From: JAMLIN01 sp964509685
GTDB lineage: Bacteria; Pseudomonadota; Gammaproteobacteria; Burkholderiales; Burkholderiaceae_E
DNA length: 40,783 nt
Assembly (NCBI GenBank): GCA_964509685.1
Contig: CAZDYQ010000019.1
Span: forward strand, 1 to 40,783
Direction: 5' to 3'
Under the pieces are notes generated by a model that was given only the letters and a program-made list of their open reading frames with translations, had not been told where the DNA came from and did not search any database. This document shows, in pieces, positions 16,758 to 24,434 of the stretch. Position numbers and translations under genes: made by a program. Position 1 is the stretch's first letter. Every line of letters begins with the position of its first letter.

Positions 16758-17333
16758 TCAGAACGGCCGCACCCCGATCAGGGGCGCGTGCAGCCACAGC
16801 GCGAACACCCCGGTGGCCACGATGCCGACGACGATCGCCGCCGCGTCGCGCCCCCACCCCGCGGCGGGTCGAGTGCGGCCCTCGGCACGGTCGCGCCGGC
16901 GCATCGCCACGAACTGGATGATCGCCCACACCAGGAACACGCCGAAGAGCAGCAGGTCGGCGAGGGTGCCGTTCGACAGCAGGTGGCCCAGCGCCCAGGC
17001 CTTCACGCCGGCGACCATCGGATGGCCGATCCGTTCCCGGATGTGCGTGCCGGGGATGTAAGCGGCCGCTACCAGCACGAAGGCGACGAGGCTTAGCAGC
17101 GCCGTGACGTGCCGGCCCCAGGCGGGCGGCACCCAGAGCACGGTCGGGTCGGCCCGGGCCGCGCCGTAGCCGTAGATCATCACGACGAGCCCGATGATCG
17201 AGACCAGGGTGTAGAGCCCCTTCCAGGCGGGCTCGCCGATCCTGGCGATCGTCGCGCTGCGCCAGTCGTCGGCAACGAGCCGCACGGAATGCGGGCCGAA
17301 GAAAAGCACCATCCCGAGAATCAGCCAGCCCAT
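16758..17333 (-). CDS. NnrU-family integral membrane protein
   Basis: This 191-residue inner-membrane protein has about five or six hydrophobic segments. It starts GWLILGMVLFFGPHSVRL, the NnrU N-terminal signature, and contains GTHIRERIGHPMVAGVKAWALGHLLSNG, whose His-rich central motif is conserved in the NnrU/Z-ISO family, with HP and GH histidines that could bind haem. NnrU was first linked to nitric oxide and nitrite reduction, and its plant homologue Z-ISO isomerises a carotene; no denitrification or carotenoid gene is nearby, so the local role is open. ATG 17333 has GGGAGA upstream; the longer frame start at 17480 is not needed. Confidence 0.88.
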   Translation of the reverse strand: MGWLILGMVLFFGPHSVRLVADDWRSATIARIGEPAWKGLYTLVSIIGLVVMIYGYGAARADPTVLWVPPAWGRHVTALLSLVAFVLVAAAYIPGTHIRERIGHPMVAGVKAWALGHLLSNGTLADLLLFGVFLVWAIIQFVAMRRRDRAEGRTRPAAGWGRDAAAIVVGIVATGVFALWLHAPLIGVRPF

Positions 17334-17362
17334 GGGTCGGTCTCCCTGAAGCGTTCCACCGG

Positions 17363-17384
17363 TTTGCGCGAGATTTGCGCGAGA
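17363..17384. repeat. Perfect 11-bp tandem repeat in the NnrU/SDR divergent promoter region
   Basis: TTTGCGCGAGA occurs twice without a gap (17363-17373 and 17374-17384). It lies 30-51 bases upstream of the NnrU ATG and about 80 bases upstream of the SDR gene. One-helical-turn repeats in a divergent control region suggest a protein-binding site; the regulator is unknown. Confidence 0.5.
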
Positions 17385-17461
17385 GTATGGGCCCGCGATC
17401 GCCCGGCGGCAAAGCCGCGTGCCCACCGGGGGAGTCGACCGCCGGGGACGCATCCCCGACA

Positions 17462-18214
17462 ATGCCGGCAATGAACGCATCCACCCCGGTCGCGCTCGTC
17501 ACGGGCTCGACATCCGGCATCGGCGCCGCGATCGCCCGCCGCCTTGCGCGCGAGGGCTACTCGGTCGTGCTGCATTCGCGCCGCTCGGTCGAGGCGGGGC
17601 GGGCGCTCGCCGCCGAGCTGGGCTCGGCGCGCTACGTCCAGGCGGATCTTGCCCACGACGCGGATCGCGCGAGGCTGGTCCGCGAGGCGCTCGCCGCCTG
17701 GGGCCGCCTCGACGTGCTGGTCAACAACGCCGGGATCAGCCGGGTCATTCCCCATGAGGACCTGGCGGCCGCCACGCCGGAAGTATGGCGGGAGCTGCAC
17801 GAGGTCAACGTCGTGGCGCCGTTCCGCCTGGTCGCCGAGGCATGCCCCGCGCTGCGGGCCGCCGCGCGGCGCGGCCGCGCCGGCTGCGTCGTCAATATCA
17901 GTTCCCATGCGGGGATTCGTCCGAAGGGCGCATCGATTCCTTACGCCGCGACCAAGGCGGCGCTGAACCACGTCACCCGGCTGCTCGCGCTCTCGCTCGC
18001 ACCGGACATCAGGGTGAATGCGGTCGCGCCGGGCCTGGTGGACACGCCGCTCACCGCGGACTGGGCCGACGCCCGGCGGCTGTGGAACGAGCGCGCCCCC
18101 ATGCGGCGGGCGGCCACGCCCTCGGACATCGCGCAGGCCGTCATGCTGCTGGTGGCCTCGGACTACCTCACCGGCGAGGTGCTGCTCGCCGACGGCGGGT
18201 TGAACCTCGCCTGA
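17462..18214 (+). CDS. Short-chain dehydrogenase/reductase (SDR) family oxidoreductase
   Basis: This 250-residue cytoplasmic protein is a classical SDR. The cofactor motif TGSTSGIG is at 14-21, NNAG at 88-91, the catalytic serine in NISSHAG (147-148), and YAATK at 161-165 gives catalytic Tyr161 and Lys165. The C-terminal ADGG block is typical. HSRR after the second strand suggests a preference for NADPH. I start it at ATG 17462, which has GGGGA 13 bases upstream; ATG 17471 is a close alternative, and the upstream frame to 17375 lacks conserved sequence. The reaction (probably ketone/alcohol interconversion, FabG-like) cannot be specified. Confidence 0.9.
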   Translation: MPAMNASTPVALVTGSTSGIGAAIARRLAREGYSVVLHSRRSVEAGRALAAELGSARYVQADLAHDADRARLVREALAAWGRLDVLVNNAGISRVIPHEDLAAATPEVWRELHEVNVVAPFRLVAEACPALRAAARRGRAGCVVNISSHAGIRPKGASIPYAATKAALNHVTRLLALSLAPDIRVNAVAPGLVDTPLTADWADARRLWNERAPMRRAATPSDIAQAVMLLVASDYLTGEVLLADGGLNLA

Positions 18215-18240
18215 GCCCCGCGCCGCCTTGCCGCGCAAAC

Positions 18241-18264
18241 AAAAAAGGGCGCCCGAAGGCGCCC
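18241..18264 (-). terminator. Rho-independent terminator of the Spy-like gene
   Basis: On the minus strand GGGCGCC-TTCG-GGCGCCC is followed by TTTTTTGTTTG. The seven-base stem with a UUCG-type tetraloop and a T-run is a textbook intrinsic terminator. It ends transcription from the His-rich Spy-like gene, 38 bases past its stop. Confidence 0.88.
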
Positions 18265-18301
18265 GAGGGGGAGGGATTCCGTCTGAAGATCGTCCGGCGC
18301 G

Positions 18302-18841
18302 TCAGCTGCGCGCTTCGTCGCCGCCGCGGGGACCTTTCGGGCCGCGCTTGCGCATCTCGGCGCGCTTGGCGAGCTTTTCGCGCTGCTCCGGCGTGAGGAT
18401 CTTGTAGGTCTCGTTGCGAAGCTGGGCGCGCAGCAGCGCCATGCCGGCGCTCGCCTGCGAGGCGGCATCGGCCAGCTGCTTCGCCTTCGCCTCGTCGAAC
18501 GAATCCGACATCGACATCGCGCGGAGTTCACGCTGCGCCTCGCGGAAGCTCTTGCCGAGTTCGCGCATCTTCGGGGCCTGGGCGTGGCGCAGTTCGAACA
18601 GCTTGTCGCGCTGTTCCTCGGTCAGGTCGAGGCCCCGCAGCATGTGGCCGCTGTGGACGCCGCCGCCATGGAAATGACCGTGGTGGCGATGATGGCCCTT
18701 GTGGAAATGGGCCTTGTGGAAGGGCCCCTTGTGTGCGCCGGGGGCGCGCTCGCCGGCGGATTGCTGGGCCATCACGGCGATGGGGGTGGCGACGGCAATG
18801 GCGCTGACCAGGGCGAAGCGGCGAATCGTCTTGCGTTGCAT
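18302..18841 (-). CDS. His-rich periplasmic Spy/CpxP-like (LTxxQ motif) protein
   Basis: This 179-residue periplasmic protein has a signal peptide ending near AQQ (residue 27), then a His/Gly-rich segment (about 37-66) with some 15 histidines, then a helical LTxxQ region. Two LTxxQ motifs are visible, LTEEQ (about residue 75) and LTPEQ (about 150), as in Spy and CpxP chaperones or metal sensors of the CnrX/ZraP type. The His tract suggests binding of Zn, Cu or Ni. AAGGAG lies seven bases upstream of the ATG. A CpxR-like box lies upstream and a strong terminator downstream, so it is a single-gene unit, probably induced by envelope or metal stress. Confidence 0.85.
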   Translation of the reverse strand: MQRKTIRRFALVSAIAVATPIAVMAQQSAGERAPGAHKGPFHKAHFHKGHHRHHGHFHGGGVHSGHMLRGLDLTEEQRDKLFELRHAQAPKMRELGKSFREAQRELRAMSMSDSFDEAKAKQLADAASQASAGMALLRAQLRNETYKILTPEQREKLAKRAEMRKRGPKGPRGGDEARS

Positions 18842-18928
18842 GTCTTGCTCCTTCAAGGAATGAGAGCGGTCTCTCGTTCGGTCACGCCCTTCATCGAGCG
18901 TTCGGGAGCAATGGTCGATCGGCGCGCG

Positions 18929-18964
18929 GTAAAGTGCCGACGCACCCTCGTAAGCATTTGTAAG
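18929..18964. promoter_or_regulatory. CpxR-like box upstream of the Spy-like gene
   Basis: GTAAG-CATTT-GTAAG at 18950-18964 matches the direct-repeat layout GTAAA-N5-GTAAA described for CpxR, with one changed base in each half. A third GTAAA lies at 18929-18933, two helical turns away. The box is 88-123 bases upstream of the Spy-like start. Spy and CpxP are CpxR targets in enterobacteria; regulation here by a CpxR or other OmpR-family regulator is inferred. Confidence 0.5.
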
Positions 18965-19043
18965 CGGCCGGGCCGGCCCCGGGGGACGGGGTGGCGGTCC
19001 TTGCCGGCCCGGACATCCCGCGCTCGCCCGCGCGAGCGTCGCC

Positions 19044-19952
19044 TCAGTGCGCGAGCCGCAGCCCGGGCCGCGGCCAGGGCACTTCCACGAGCTGTCCGCG
19101 GCTCGAGAGCGTGATCCACGCGGTGCGCATGTCGGCGCCGCCGAAGCAGAGGTTGGTGGTGTAGGGATCGTCGAAGGGGACGAACTCCACCAGCCCGCCC
19201 CGCGGGCTGCACACCGAGATGCCGCCCTCCATGAGGGTGGCCACGCAGATGTTGCCGCCGGCCTCGACCGCGAGCGAATCGAAGAGGCGATACCTGTCCG
19301 TCGAGTACAGCAGGCGTCCGCCGTGCGGGCTCGGGAAAGGCTCGCGCGCGAGCTCGCCCGGGCCGAGGATCGGCCAGGCCCAGAGCCGGCCGGTCTCGGT
19401 CTCGGCGACGTAGAGGGTCCCGCCGTCCGGGGAAAGGCCGATGCCGTTGGGCCGCGAGACGGGATGGACGACCTCGGTGATGGACGAGCCGTCGGCGCGC
19501 GCGTAGTAGATGCCGCCGCGGTCGAGGTCGCGCGGCCGCGACTTGCCGAGGTCGGTGAACCAGAAGCCGCCGTGGGCGTCGAACACGATGTCGTTCGGGC
19601 CGCGCAGGTGATGCTCGCCGACGCGGTCGTAGAGGATGTCGACGCGCCCGGTATCGAGGTCGATGCGCTCGATGCGTCCGCCGGTATAGCCCGACGGCTG
19701 GAAGGTGGGCACCTGGATGTCGCCATGCCGCTGCCAGTGGAAGCCGCCGTTGTTGCAGACGTAGCAGGCCCCGTCCGGCCCGATCGCGGCGCCGTTGGGG
19801 CCGCCCCCGGGCCGGGCGACGACGCTCGTCGTGCCGGTGCGCGGGTCGATCCGGGTGAGGGTGCCGCGCCGGATCTCGACGACGAGCAGCGATCCGTCGG
19901 GCGCAACCACCGGTCCTTCCGGGAACTCCAGTCCTTCGGCCAGGATCCTCAT
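19044..19952 (-). CDS. SMP-30/gluconolactonase/LRE-family protein
   Basis: This 302-residue six-bladed beta-propeller is likely a calcium- or zinc-dependent lactonase. Metal-ligand positions typical of the family are visible: Glu12 in FPEGP, Asn120 in GPND, Asn169 in RPNGI and Asp225 in FDSLAV. The repeated VAPDG, IGPDG and LSPDG blade motifs support the fold. No signal peptide is present, so it acts in the cytoplasm. The ATG is preceded by GGGAGGAG. It may open a sugar or aromatic-derived lactone, but no matching pathway genes are adjacent. The only nearby same-strand gene is the Spy-like gene, which has its own control region. Confidence 0.88.
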   Translation of the reverse strand: MRILAEGLEFPEGPVVAPDGSLLVVEIRRGTLTRIDPRTGTTSVVARPGGGPNGAAIGPDGACYVCNNGGFHWQRHGDIQVPTFQPSGYTGGRIERIDLDTGRVDILYDRVGEHHLRGPNDIVFDAHGGFWFTDLGKSRPRDLDRGGIYYARADGSSITEVVHPVSRPNGIGLSPDGGTLYVAETETGRLWAWPILGPGELAREPFPSPHGGRLLYSTDRYRLFDSLAVEAGGNICVATLMEGGISVCSPRGGLVEFVPFDDPYTTNLCFGGADMRTAWITLSSRGQLVEVPWPRPGLRLAH

Positions 19953-19986
19953 CGAGCTGTCTCCTCCCTGCGTCTTGGTGTCGGCG

Positions 19987-19992
19987 ATTATC
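19987..19992 (-). promoter_or_regulatory. Possible -10 element for the SMP-30-like gene
   Basis: GATAAT on the minus strand matches five of six consensus -10 bases, 35 bases upstream of the start. It sits within the 11-base palindrome GCGATTATCGC (19984-19994), which could be an operator. No strong -35 is present. Confidence 0.35.
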
Positions 19993-20008
19993 GCTCGTCG
20001 GCCGGGGC

Positions 20009-20036
20009 TCGACCCTCGCCGGACGCGGTCTAGAAT
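20009..20036 (+). promoter_or_regulatory. Possible promoter of the lytic transglycosylase gene
   Basis: TAGAAT (20031-20036) matches five of six -10 bases and TCGACC (20009-20014) is a partial -35 with 16 bases between. Transcription would begin at or next to the ATG at 20043, implying a leaderless or nearly leaderless mRNA. Confidence 0.4.
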
Positions 20037-20042
20037 TGGCCG

Positions 20043-21404
20043 ATGCTTCGCCGACCGTTCACCAGGCGCGCGATCCGACGCCCGTCATCGATCCGCGGGG
20101 CGTCGGTCGCACTGGCCTTCGTTGCCGTCGCGTTCGCGCTGGGCGCGTCGGTTCCCGTGGCGCTCGCGGCTTCCGGTTCGAGCGCCAAGGTGCCGACCGC
20201 CCCATCCGCCGTCGACGACAGCCTTCCGCCCGCTGATCCGGCGCAGTTCGCCCGTTGCCTCGGCAAGCTCGAGCCGCTCGCGCGCTCGCGCGGCATCAGC
20301 GCGGCGACATGGTCCGCGCAGCTCGGGGGCATCGAGCCGGATCGCGGCGTGCTCGCCTCGCTCGACTACCAGCCGGAGTTCAGGACGCCCATCTGGGACT
20401 ACCTCGCCGCGCTCGTCGATGACGACCGGATCGAGGACGGACGCGCGATGCTCGAGCAGCATGCCGACACGCTGGCGGCGGTGGAGCGGCGCTTCGGCGT
20501 CGATCCGGCCACGGTGGTGGCGGTATGGGGCGTGGAGAGCAACTACGGGCGCAACTTCGGCAAGCTGTCGCTCGTGCGCTCGCTCGCGACGCTGTCCTGC
20601 TTCGGCCGGCGCCAGTCCTACTTCCAGGAAGAGTTCCTGACGCTGCTGCGCATCGTCGAGGAGGGCCATGTCGCGCCCGACGCGCTGGTCGGCTCCTGGG
20701 CGGGCGCCTTCGGCCAGACGCAGTTCATGCCGAGCACCTTCATGAACACGGCGGTCGATTTCGACGGGGACGGGCGCCGGGACATCGTCGGTTCGGTCCC
20801 GGACGCACTGGCGTCCACGGCCAACTTCCTGCGACGCGCCGGCTGGCGGCGGGGCGAGACCTGGGGCTTCGAGGTGCGCCTGCCCGACAGCTTCAACACC
20901 AACCTCGCGGGTCGGCGGAACCGGCGCTCCCTGTCCGAGTGGATCTCGCTCGGCCTGACGCTGGCGGACGGCCGGCCCATCGATCCGGCCGAGTTCCGCC
21001 TCACGCCGGTGATGCGGGCGGGACTCATCGTGCCGGCGATGCGCGACGTTCGCTCGGCGCGCGCGCCGGCGTTCCTGGTGTTGCCCAACTTCGACGCGCT
21101 CTACGCCTACAACGCCGCCGAGAGCTACGCGCTCGCGATCGCGCATCTCGCGGACCGGCTCCGGGGCGGCCCGCCCTTCCATGCGCCATGGCCTACCGAC
21201 GATCCGGGCATCGGTCGCGCGGAACGGCGCGAGCTCCAGGAGCTGCTGATCCGGCGCGGCCACGACATCGGCGAGGTGGACGGCCTGATCGGCAGTCGCA
21301 GCCGGGCCGCCATCGCGAAGGAGGAGGAGCGGCTCGGCTGGCCCGTGAGCGGGCGGGCCGGGCGCAAGATCCTCGAAGCCTTGCGACTGCAGCAGTCGGG
21401 ATGA
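20043..21404 (+). CDS. mltB: Lytic murein transglycosylase, MltB family, with C-terminal peptidoglycan-binding domain
   Basis: This 453-residue exported enzyme cleaves the glycan strands of peptidoglycan to give 1,6-anhydro-muropeptides. An Arg-rich N-terminus and a hydrophobic stretch (about 21-43) form the signal, with cleavage after LAA likely; I see no clear lipobox. The catalytic Glu165 lies in WGVESNYG. GSWAGAFGQTQFMPSTF is a hallmark of the SLT-B domain, and DFDGDGRRDIVGSVPDALASTANFL follows. The last 70 residues (RRELQELLIRRGHDIGEVDG) form a PG_binding_1 domain. The gene ends six bases before a GntR gene. MltB-type is firm; the exact paralogue is not. Confidence 0.92.
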   Translation: MLRRPFTRRAIRRPSSIRGASVALAFVAVAFALGASVPVALAASGSSAKVPTAPSAVDDSLPPADPAQFARCLGKLEPLARSRGISAATWSAQLGGIEPDRGVLASLDYQPEFRTPIWDYLAALVDDDRIEDGRAMLEQHADTLAAVERRFGVDPATVVAVWGVESNYGRNFGKLSLVRSLATLSCFGRRQSYFQEEFLTLLRIVEEGHVAPDALVGSWAGAFGQTQFMPSTFMNTAVDFDGDGRRDIVGSVPDALASTANFLRRAGWRRGETWGFEVRLPDSFNTNLAGRRNRRSLSEWISLGLTLADGRPIDPAEFRLTPVMRAGLIVPAMRDVRSARAPAFLVLPNFDALYAYNAAESYALAIAHLADRLRGGPPFHAPWPTDDPGIGRAERRELQELLIRRGHDIGEVDGLIGSRSRAAIAKEEERLGWPVSGRAGRKILEALRLQQSG

Positions 21405-21410
21405 GCCGTC

Positions 21411-22154
21411 ATGGCGGGCGGTGGAAAACGCGGCGCACCCCGGCATGAGCGTCCGCACCGGCGGCCGCTCAGCGAGGAGGCGCACGAGCGGCTCGAGGAG
21501 ATGATCGTCGAGCTGGAGCTGCTGCCGGGGGCGCCGGTGTCGGAGGCGATGCTCGCGCATCGGCTCGGCCTGGGCCGCACGCCGATCCGCGAGGCGCTGC
21601 AGCGCCTCGCCCGCGAGCACCTCATCGAGGTGCTGCCCCACCGCGGCTATCGGGTGAGCGAGATCGACCTCGCGCAGCAGCTGCGCATGCTCGAGGTCCG
21701 GCGCGAGATCGAGCGCCTGGTGGTGAGGCAGGCGGCGCGGCTCGCCACGGCGGACGAGCGCGCCGACTTCGGCCGGCTCGCCGACGCGTTCGAGGATGCG
21801 GCGTACTCGGGCGACTGGCAGCTGTTCCGGCGGGCGAACCGGCGCTTCATCGCCCTCTGCCGCGAGACGGCGCGCAACGAGTTCTCCGCCGGCGCGATGG
21901 CCGCCATGCGCGGCCTGGTGCGCCGCTTCTGGGTGCTCAACTACCGCAGCGCCGCCGAGCAGCCCGACATCGCCCGCTCCTACGCCCGCACCGCCCGGCA
22001 GATCGCGCGCGGGGACGAGGCCGCGGCGGCCGCGGAGTTCGACACCCTGATGGACCACGTCGAGGCCTTCACGCGGGGCCATGGTGCCGCCTCGTCGTCC
22101 GGCGCTTCGCGCCCGATGCAGGACGGGGAGCCGCGGCCCGGCGAGCCGGACTGA
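21411..22154 (+). CDS. GntR-family (FCD-domain) transcriptional regulator
   Basis: This 247-residue regulator has a basic N-terminal tail, a winged helix-turn-helix (about 20-85, with PVSEAMLAHRLGLGRTPIREALQRLAREHLIEVLPHRGYRVSE), and an all-helical FCD effector domain to about residue 225. The tail is Ser/Gly/Pro-rich and probably disordered. It follows mltB by six bases and may be co-transcribed, though no functional link is obvious. Target genes could be the hydrolase/cupin pair nearby, but no clear operator was identified. It is not closely similar to the GntR protein at the left of the window. Confidence 0.88.
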   Translation: MAGGGKRGAPRHERPHRRPLSEEAHERLEEMIVELELLPGAPVSEAMLAHRLGLGRTPIREALQRLAREHLIEVLPHRGYRVSEIDLAQQLRMLEVRREIERLVVRQAARLATADERADFGRLADAFEDAAYSGDWQLFRRANRRFIALCRETARNEFSAGAMAAMRGLVRRFWVLNYRSAAEQPDIARSYARTARQIARGDEAAAAAEFDTLMDHVEAFTRGHGAASSSGASRPMQDGEPRPGEPD

Positions 22155-22164
22155 CCGCGCCGCG

Positions 22165-22989
22165 CTAGCTGCGAAAGCCGTGCGGCCCGTCGAAGGGCGG
22201 CACGCTGGCGAGGTGGGTCACGAGCCCGCTGGCCGGCGTCCAGGCATGGATGCGGAACTGCGGCGGCTCGCGGGTCCAGCGATAGCGCGAGGCGGGATCG
22301 AAGTCGAGGTGCATCTGGTGGACCGTCGCCGGACAGGTCGAGGCGATCGTGCCGCCGAAGCGCGCCTCGATCGATCGGTGCAGGTGGCCGCAGATCACTC
22401 GCTCGACGTTCGGGTGCGATCGCAGGATCGCGGCGAGGCGTTCGCCCCCGCGGCGCAGGCCGATGCGGTCCATCGGTTCGATCAGGGTCGCGAAGGGGGG
22501 ATGGTGCATCGCCACGACGACCGGCTGCCCGGCGCACCGCCCCAGCCGGTCCTCGAGCCAGTCGAGCCTCTCGTCGCACAGCTCGCCGTAGTCGTGCCCC
22601 GGCGCGAGCGTGTCGAGCACGACCAGCCGCAGCGGGCCGATCGTCGCCTCGTACTGCAGGCTGCCCGCGGGCGCGCCGGACGCGAGCCGGGCATGATCGG
22701 GGAAGGCCCGCAGCAAGGGCTCGCGCGCATCATGGTTGCCGACGAGCAGGTACACCGGCATCGACAGGGGGGCGAGCAGTTCGCGCAGCAGCGCGTAGGC
22801 CTCGTCGTGTCCCCCGTCGGCGAGGTCGCCCGTCATCACCACCGCGTCGGGGGCCTGCTCGAGCCGGCCGATGGCGCGCACGGCGTCTGCGAGCGCCGCC
22901 GCCGGGTCGATCCCGCCGACGCCCGCGGCGCCGCGCGGACGGAGATGCGTGTCGCTGAGCTGGGCCACGAGGACGGGTCGGTCGGGCAT
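22165..22989 (-). CDS. Calcineurin-like metallophosphoesterase (class III cyclic nucleotide/glycerophosphodiester phosphodiesterase-like)
   Basis: This 274-residue cytoplasmic enzyme has the full two-metal motif set: Asp13 and His15 in SDTHL, Asp55 in TGDLAD, Asn85-His86-Asp87 in GNHD, His162/163 in MHHPPF, and His202/His204 in GHLH. The arrangement matches CpdA and GpdQ, which hydrolyse cAMP or glycerophosphodiesters. Between those two I cannot decide. It converges with the GntR gene, only ten bases apart, and diverges from the hydrolase gene across 170 bases. Confidence 0.88.
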   Translation of the reverse strand: MPDRPVLVAQLSDTHLRPRGAAGVGGIDPAAALADAVRAIGRLEQAPDAVVMTGDLADGGHDEAYALLRELLAPLSMPVYLLVGNHDAREPLLRAFPDHARLASGAPAGSLQYEATIGPLRLVVLDTLAPGHDYGELCDERLDWLEDRLGRCAGQPVVVAMHHPPFATLIEPMDRIGLRRGGERLAAILRSHPNVERVICGHLHRSIEARFGGTIASTCPATVHQMHLDFDPASRYRWTREPPQFRIHAWTPASGLVTHLASVPPFDGPHGFRS

Positions 22990-23051
22990 GCTCTCGGAAC
23001 GGGGATGGTGCGCGACGCGTCGCCGCGGGATGCGCCGAGTCTGGCCCGCCG

Positions 23052-23086
23052 GCGGCGTCGGTGCAAGCCGGCGTTCCCGACGCCGC
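23052..23086. repeat. 10-bp perfect inverted repeat between metallophosphoesterase and hydrolase genes
   Basis: GCGGCGTCGG (23052-23061) and CCGACGCCGC (23077-23086) are perfect inverted copies separated by 15 bases, so their centres are about 25 bases apart. It lies in the divergent control region, about 75 bases upstream of the hydrolase start. It may be an operator or a transcript hairpin. Confidence 0.4.
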
Positions 23087-23159
23087 GCTGCGCGCGCCCG
23101 TGTCCCTGGAGTACGATCGGACGGCGCGGCGCGAGTCGGCCGCCGCGAGGAGGAGACGC

Positions 23160-24434
23160 ATGTTCGGCAAGGAATGGTTCGAGCGATGGCGCGCGACGGC
23201 CGAGGGCCGGCCCGCGCTCGCCTGGCTCGGTCGCGACCTCGCCCTCGACCTCTGCATCCGGATCGACGAGACGCCCTGGTTCCTGCGCATCGAGGCGGGC
23301 CGGATCGCGTCGGTCGCGCAGGGCCCCTTCCACATGCGTCGTGCCCATGTCACGCTCGCCGCGACGGAGCAGTCGTGGCGGAAGTTCTGGCGGGCGATCC
23401 CGCCGCGGGGCTTCCACGACATCTTCGCGATGTCGAGCTACGGGCACATGGAGGTCAGCGGCGATGTCGATCGGCTGCGAGCCGGGCTCGCCTTCCTGAA
23501 GGCGCTGCTCGCGCTGCCGCGCGAGTTCGACCCGGATCCCGTCGCGGCCGATCCCGATCCGGCTCGCGGCCCGGCGGGCGAGGTCCGCTTCGAGCCGATC
23601 CGCGGCGGCTATGTGCATTACCCGATCGAGGGCCGCTCGTACCGCGTGTACTACGAGGAGGCGGGCATCGGCATTCCCCTGCTGTGCCTGCATACCGCCG
23701 GCTCGCATTCGAACCAGTTCCGCCACCTGATGTGCGACCCGGAGGTCACCGACCGCTTCCGGGTGATCGCCTTCGACCTGCCCTGGCACGGCAAGTCGAG
23801 CGTGCCGGACGACTGGATGGAACGTCGCTACCAGCTCACGCCGTCGTTCTACACGGGCGCGATCGTCGGCTTCGCGGATGCGCTGGGACTCGAGCGGCCG
23901 GTCGTGCTCGGCTGCTCCATGGGCGGGCGCGTGGTGTTCCCGCTCGCCGCCGACCACGGCGAGCGCTTCCGCGCGGTGATCGGGCTCGAGGCGACCGACG
24001 AGCCCTCGCCCTGGTGGGACGACAGCTGGCTCGGCGCCCGGGACTTCGCCAGCGGCGAGTTCTGCGCGGCGCTGGTCTCCGGGCTGTGCGCCCCGCAGAG
24101 CCCGCCCTCGGCACGCGCCGAGACCCTCTGGCACTACCAGCAGGGCGGTTCCTACGTCTTCGAGGGCGACATGCGCTTCTTCCGGGCCGACAGCCGCTTC
24201 CGCGAGCATGCCGCGCGGATCGACACGAGCCGCTGCGCGGTCTGGCTGCTCACGGGCGAGTACGACTACTCGTGCCGCGCCGAGAACAGCGCGGCCACCG
24301 CGTCCCGGATTCCCGGGGCGGTGGCCACGATAATGCCCGGCCTGGGCCACTTCCCGATGATCGAGAACCCGGCGCGATTCCGGACGCACCTGCTGCCGGT
24401 CCTCGACGAGATCCACCGCAGGAGCGCCCGATGA
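23160..24434 (+). CDS. Alpha/beta hydrolase with N-terminal SCP2-like domain
   Basis: This 424-residue protein seems to fuse two parts. Residues 1-120 resemble a sterol-carrier-protein-2-like fold (ALDLCIRIDETPWFLRIEAG, then HVTLAATEQSWRKFW and GHMEVSGDVDRL), which usually holds lipid or acyl groups. After an acidic Pro/Asp linker (122-140), residues 145-424 are an alpha/beta hydrolase with HTAGSHSNQF (oxyanion), nucleophile Ser253 in GCSMGG, Asp369 in GEYDYS and His397 in GLGHFPM. GAGGAGGAG lies five bases before ATG 23160, so the 33 upstream in-frame residues are excluded. It overlaps the cupin gene by four bases. The substrate is unknown; a hydrophobic ester or C-C bond substrate is plausible. 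Confidence 0.82.
   Translation: MFGKEWFERWRATAEGRPALAWLGRDLALDLCIRIDETPWFLRIEAGRIASVAQGPFHMRRAHVTLAATEQSWRKFWRAIPPRGFHDIFAMSSYGHMEVSGDVDRLRAGLAFLKALLALPREFDPDPVAADPDPARGPAGEVRFEPIRGGYVHYPIEGRSYRVYYEEAGIGIPLLCLHTAGSHSNQFRHLMCDPEVTDRFRVIAFDLPWHGKSSVPDDWMERRYQLTPSFYTGAIVGFADALGLERPVVLGCSMGGRVVFPLAADHGERFRAVIGLEATDEPSPWWDDSWLGARDFASGEFCAALVSGLCAPQSPPSARAETLWHYQQGGSYVFEGDMRFFRADSRFREHAARIDTSRCAVWLLTGEYDYSCRAENSAATASRIPGAVATIMPGLGHFPMIENPARFRTHLLPVLDEIHRRSAR

Noticed and set aside
23061..23159. 33-residue N-terminal extension of the hydrolase
   Set aside because: An excellent GAGGAGGAG ribosome site directly precedes ATG 23160, and the extension is Arg/Ala-rich and lies in the inverted-repeat region.
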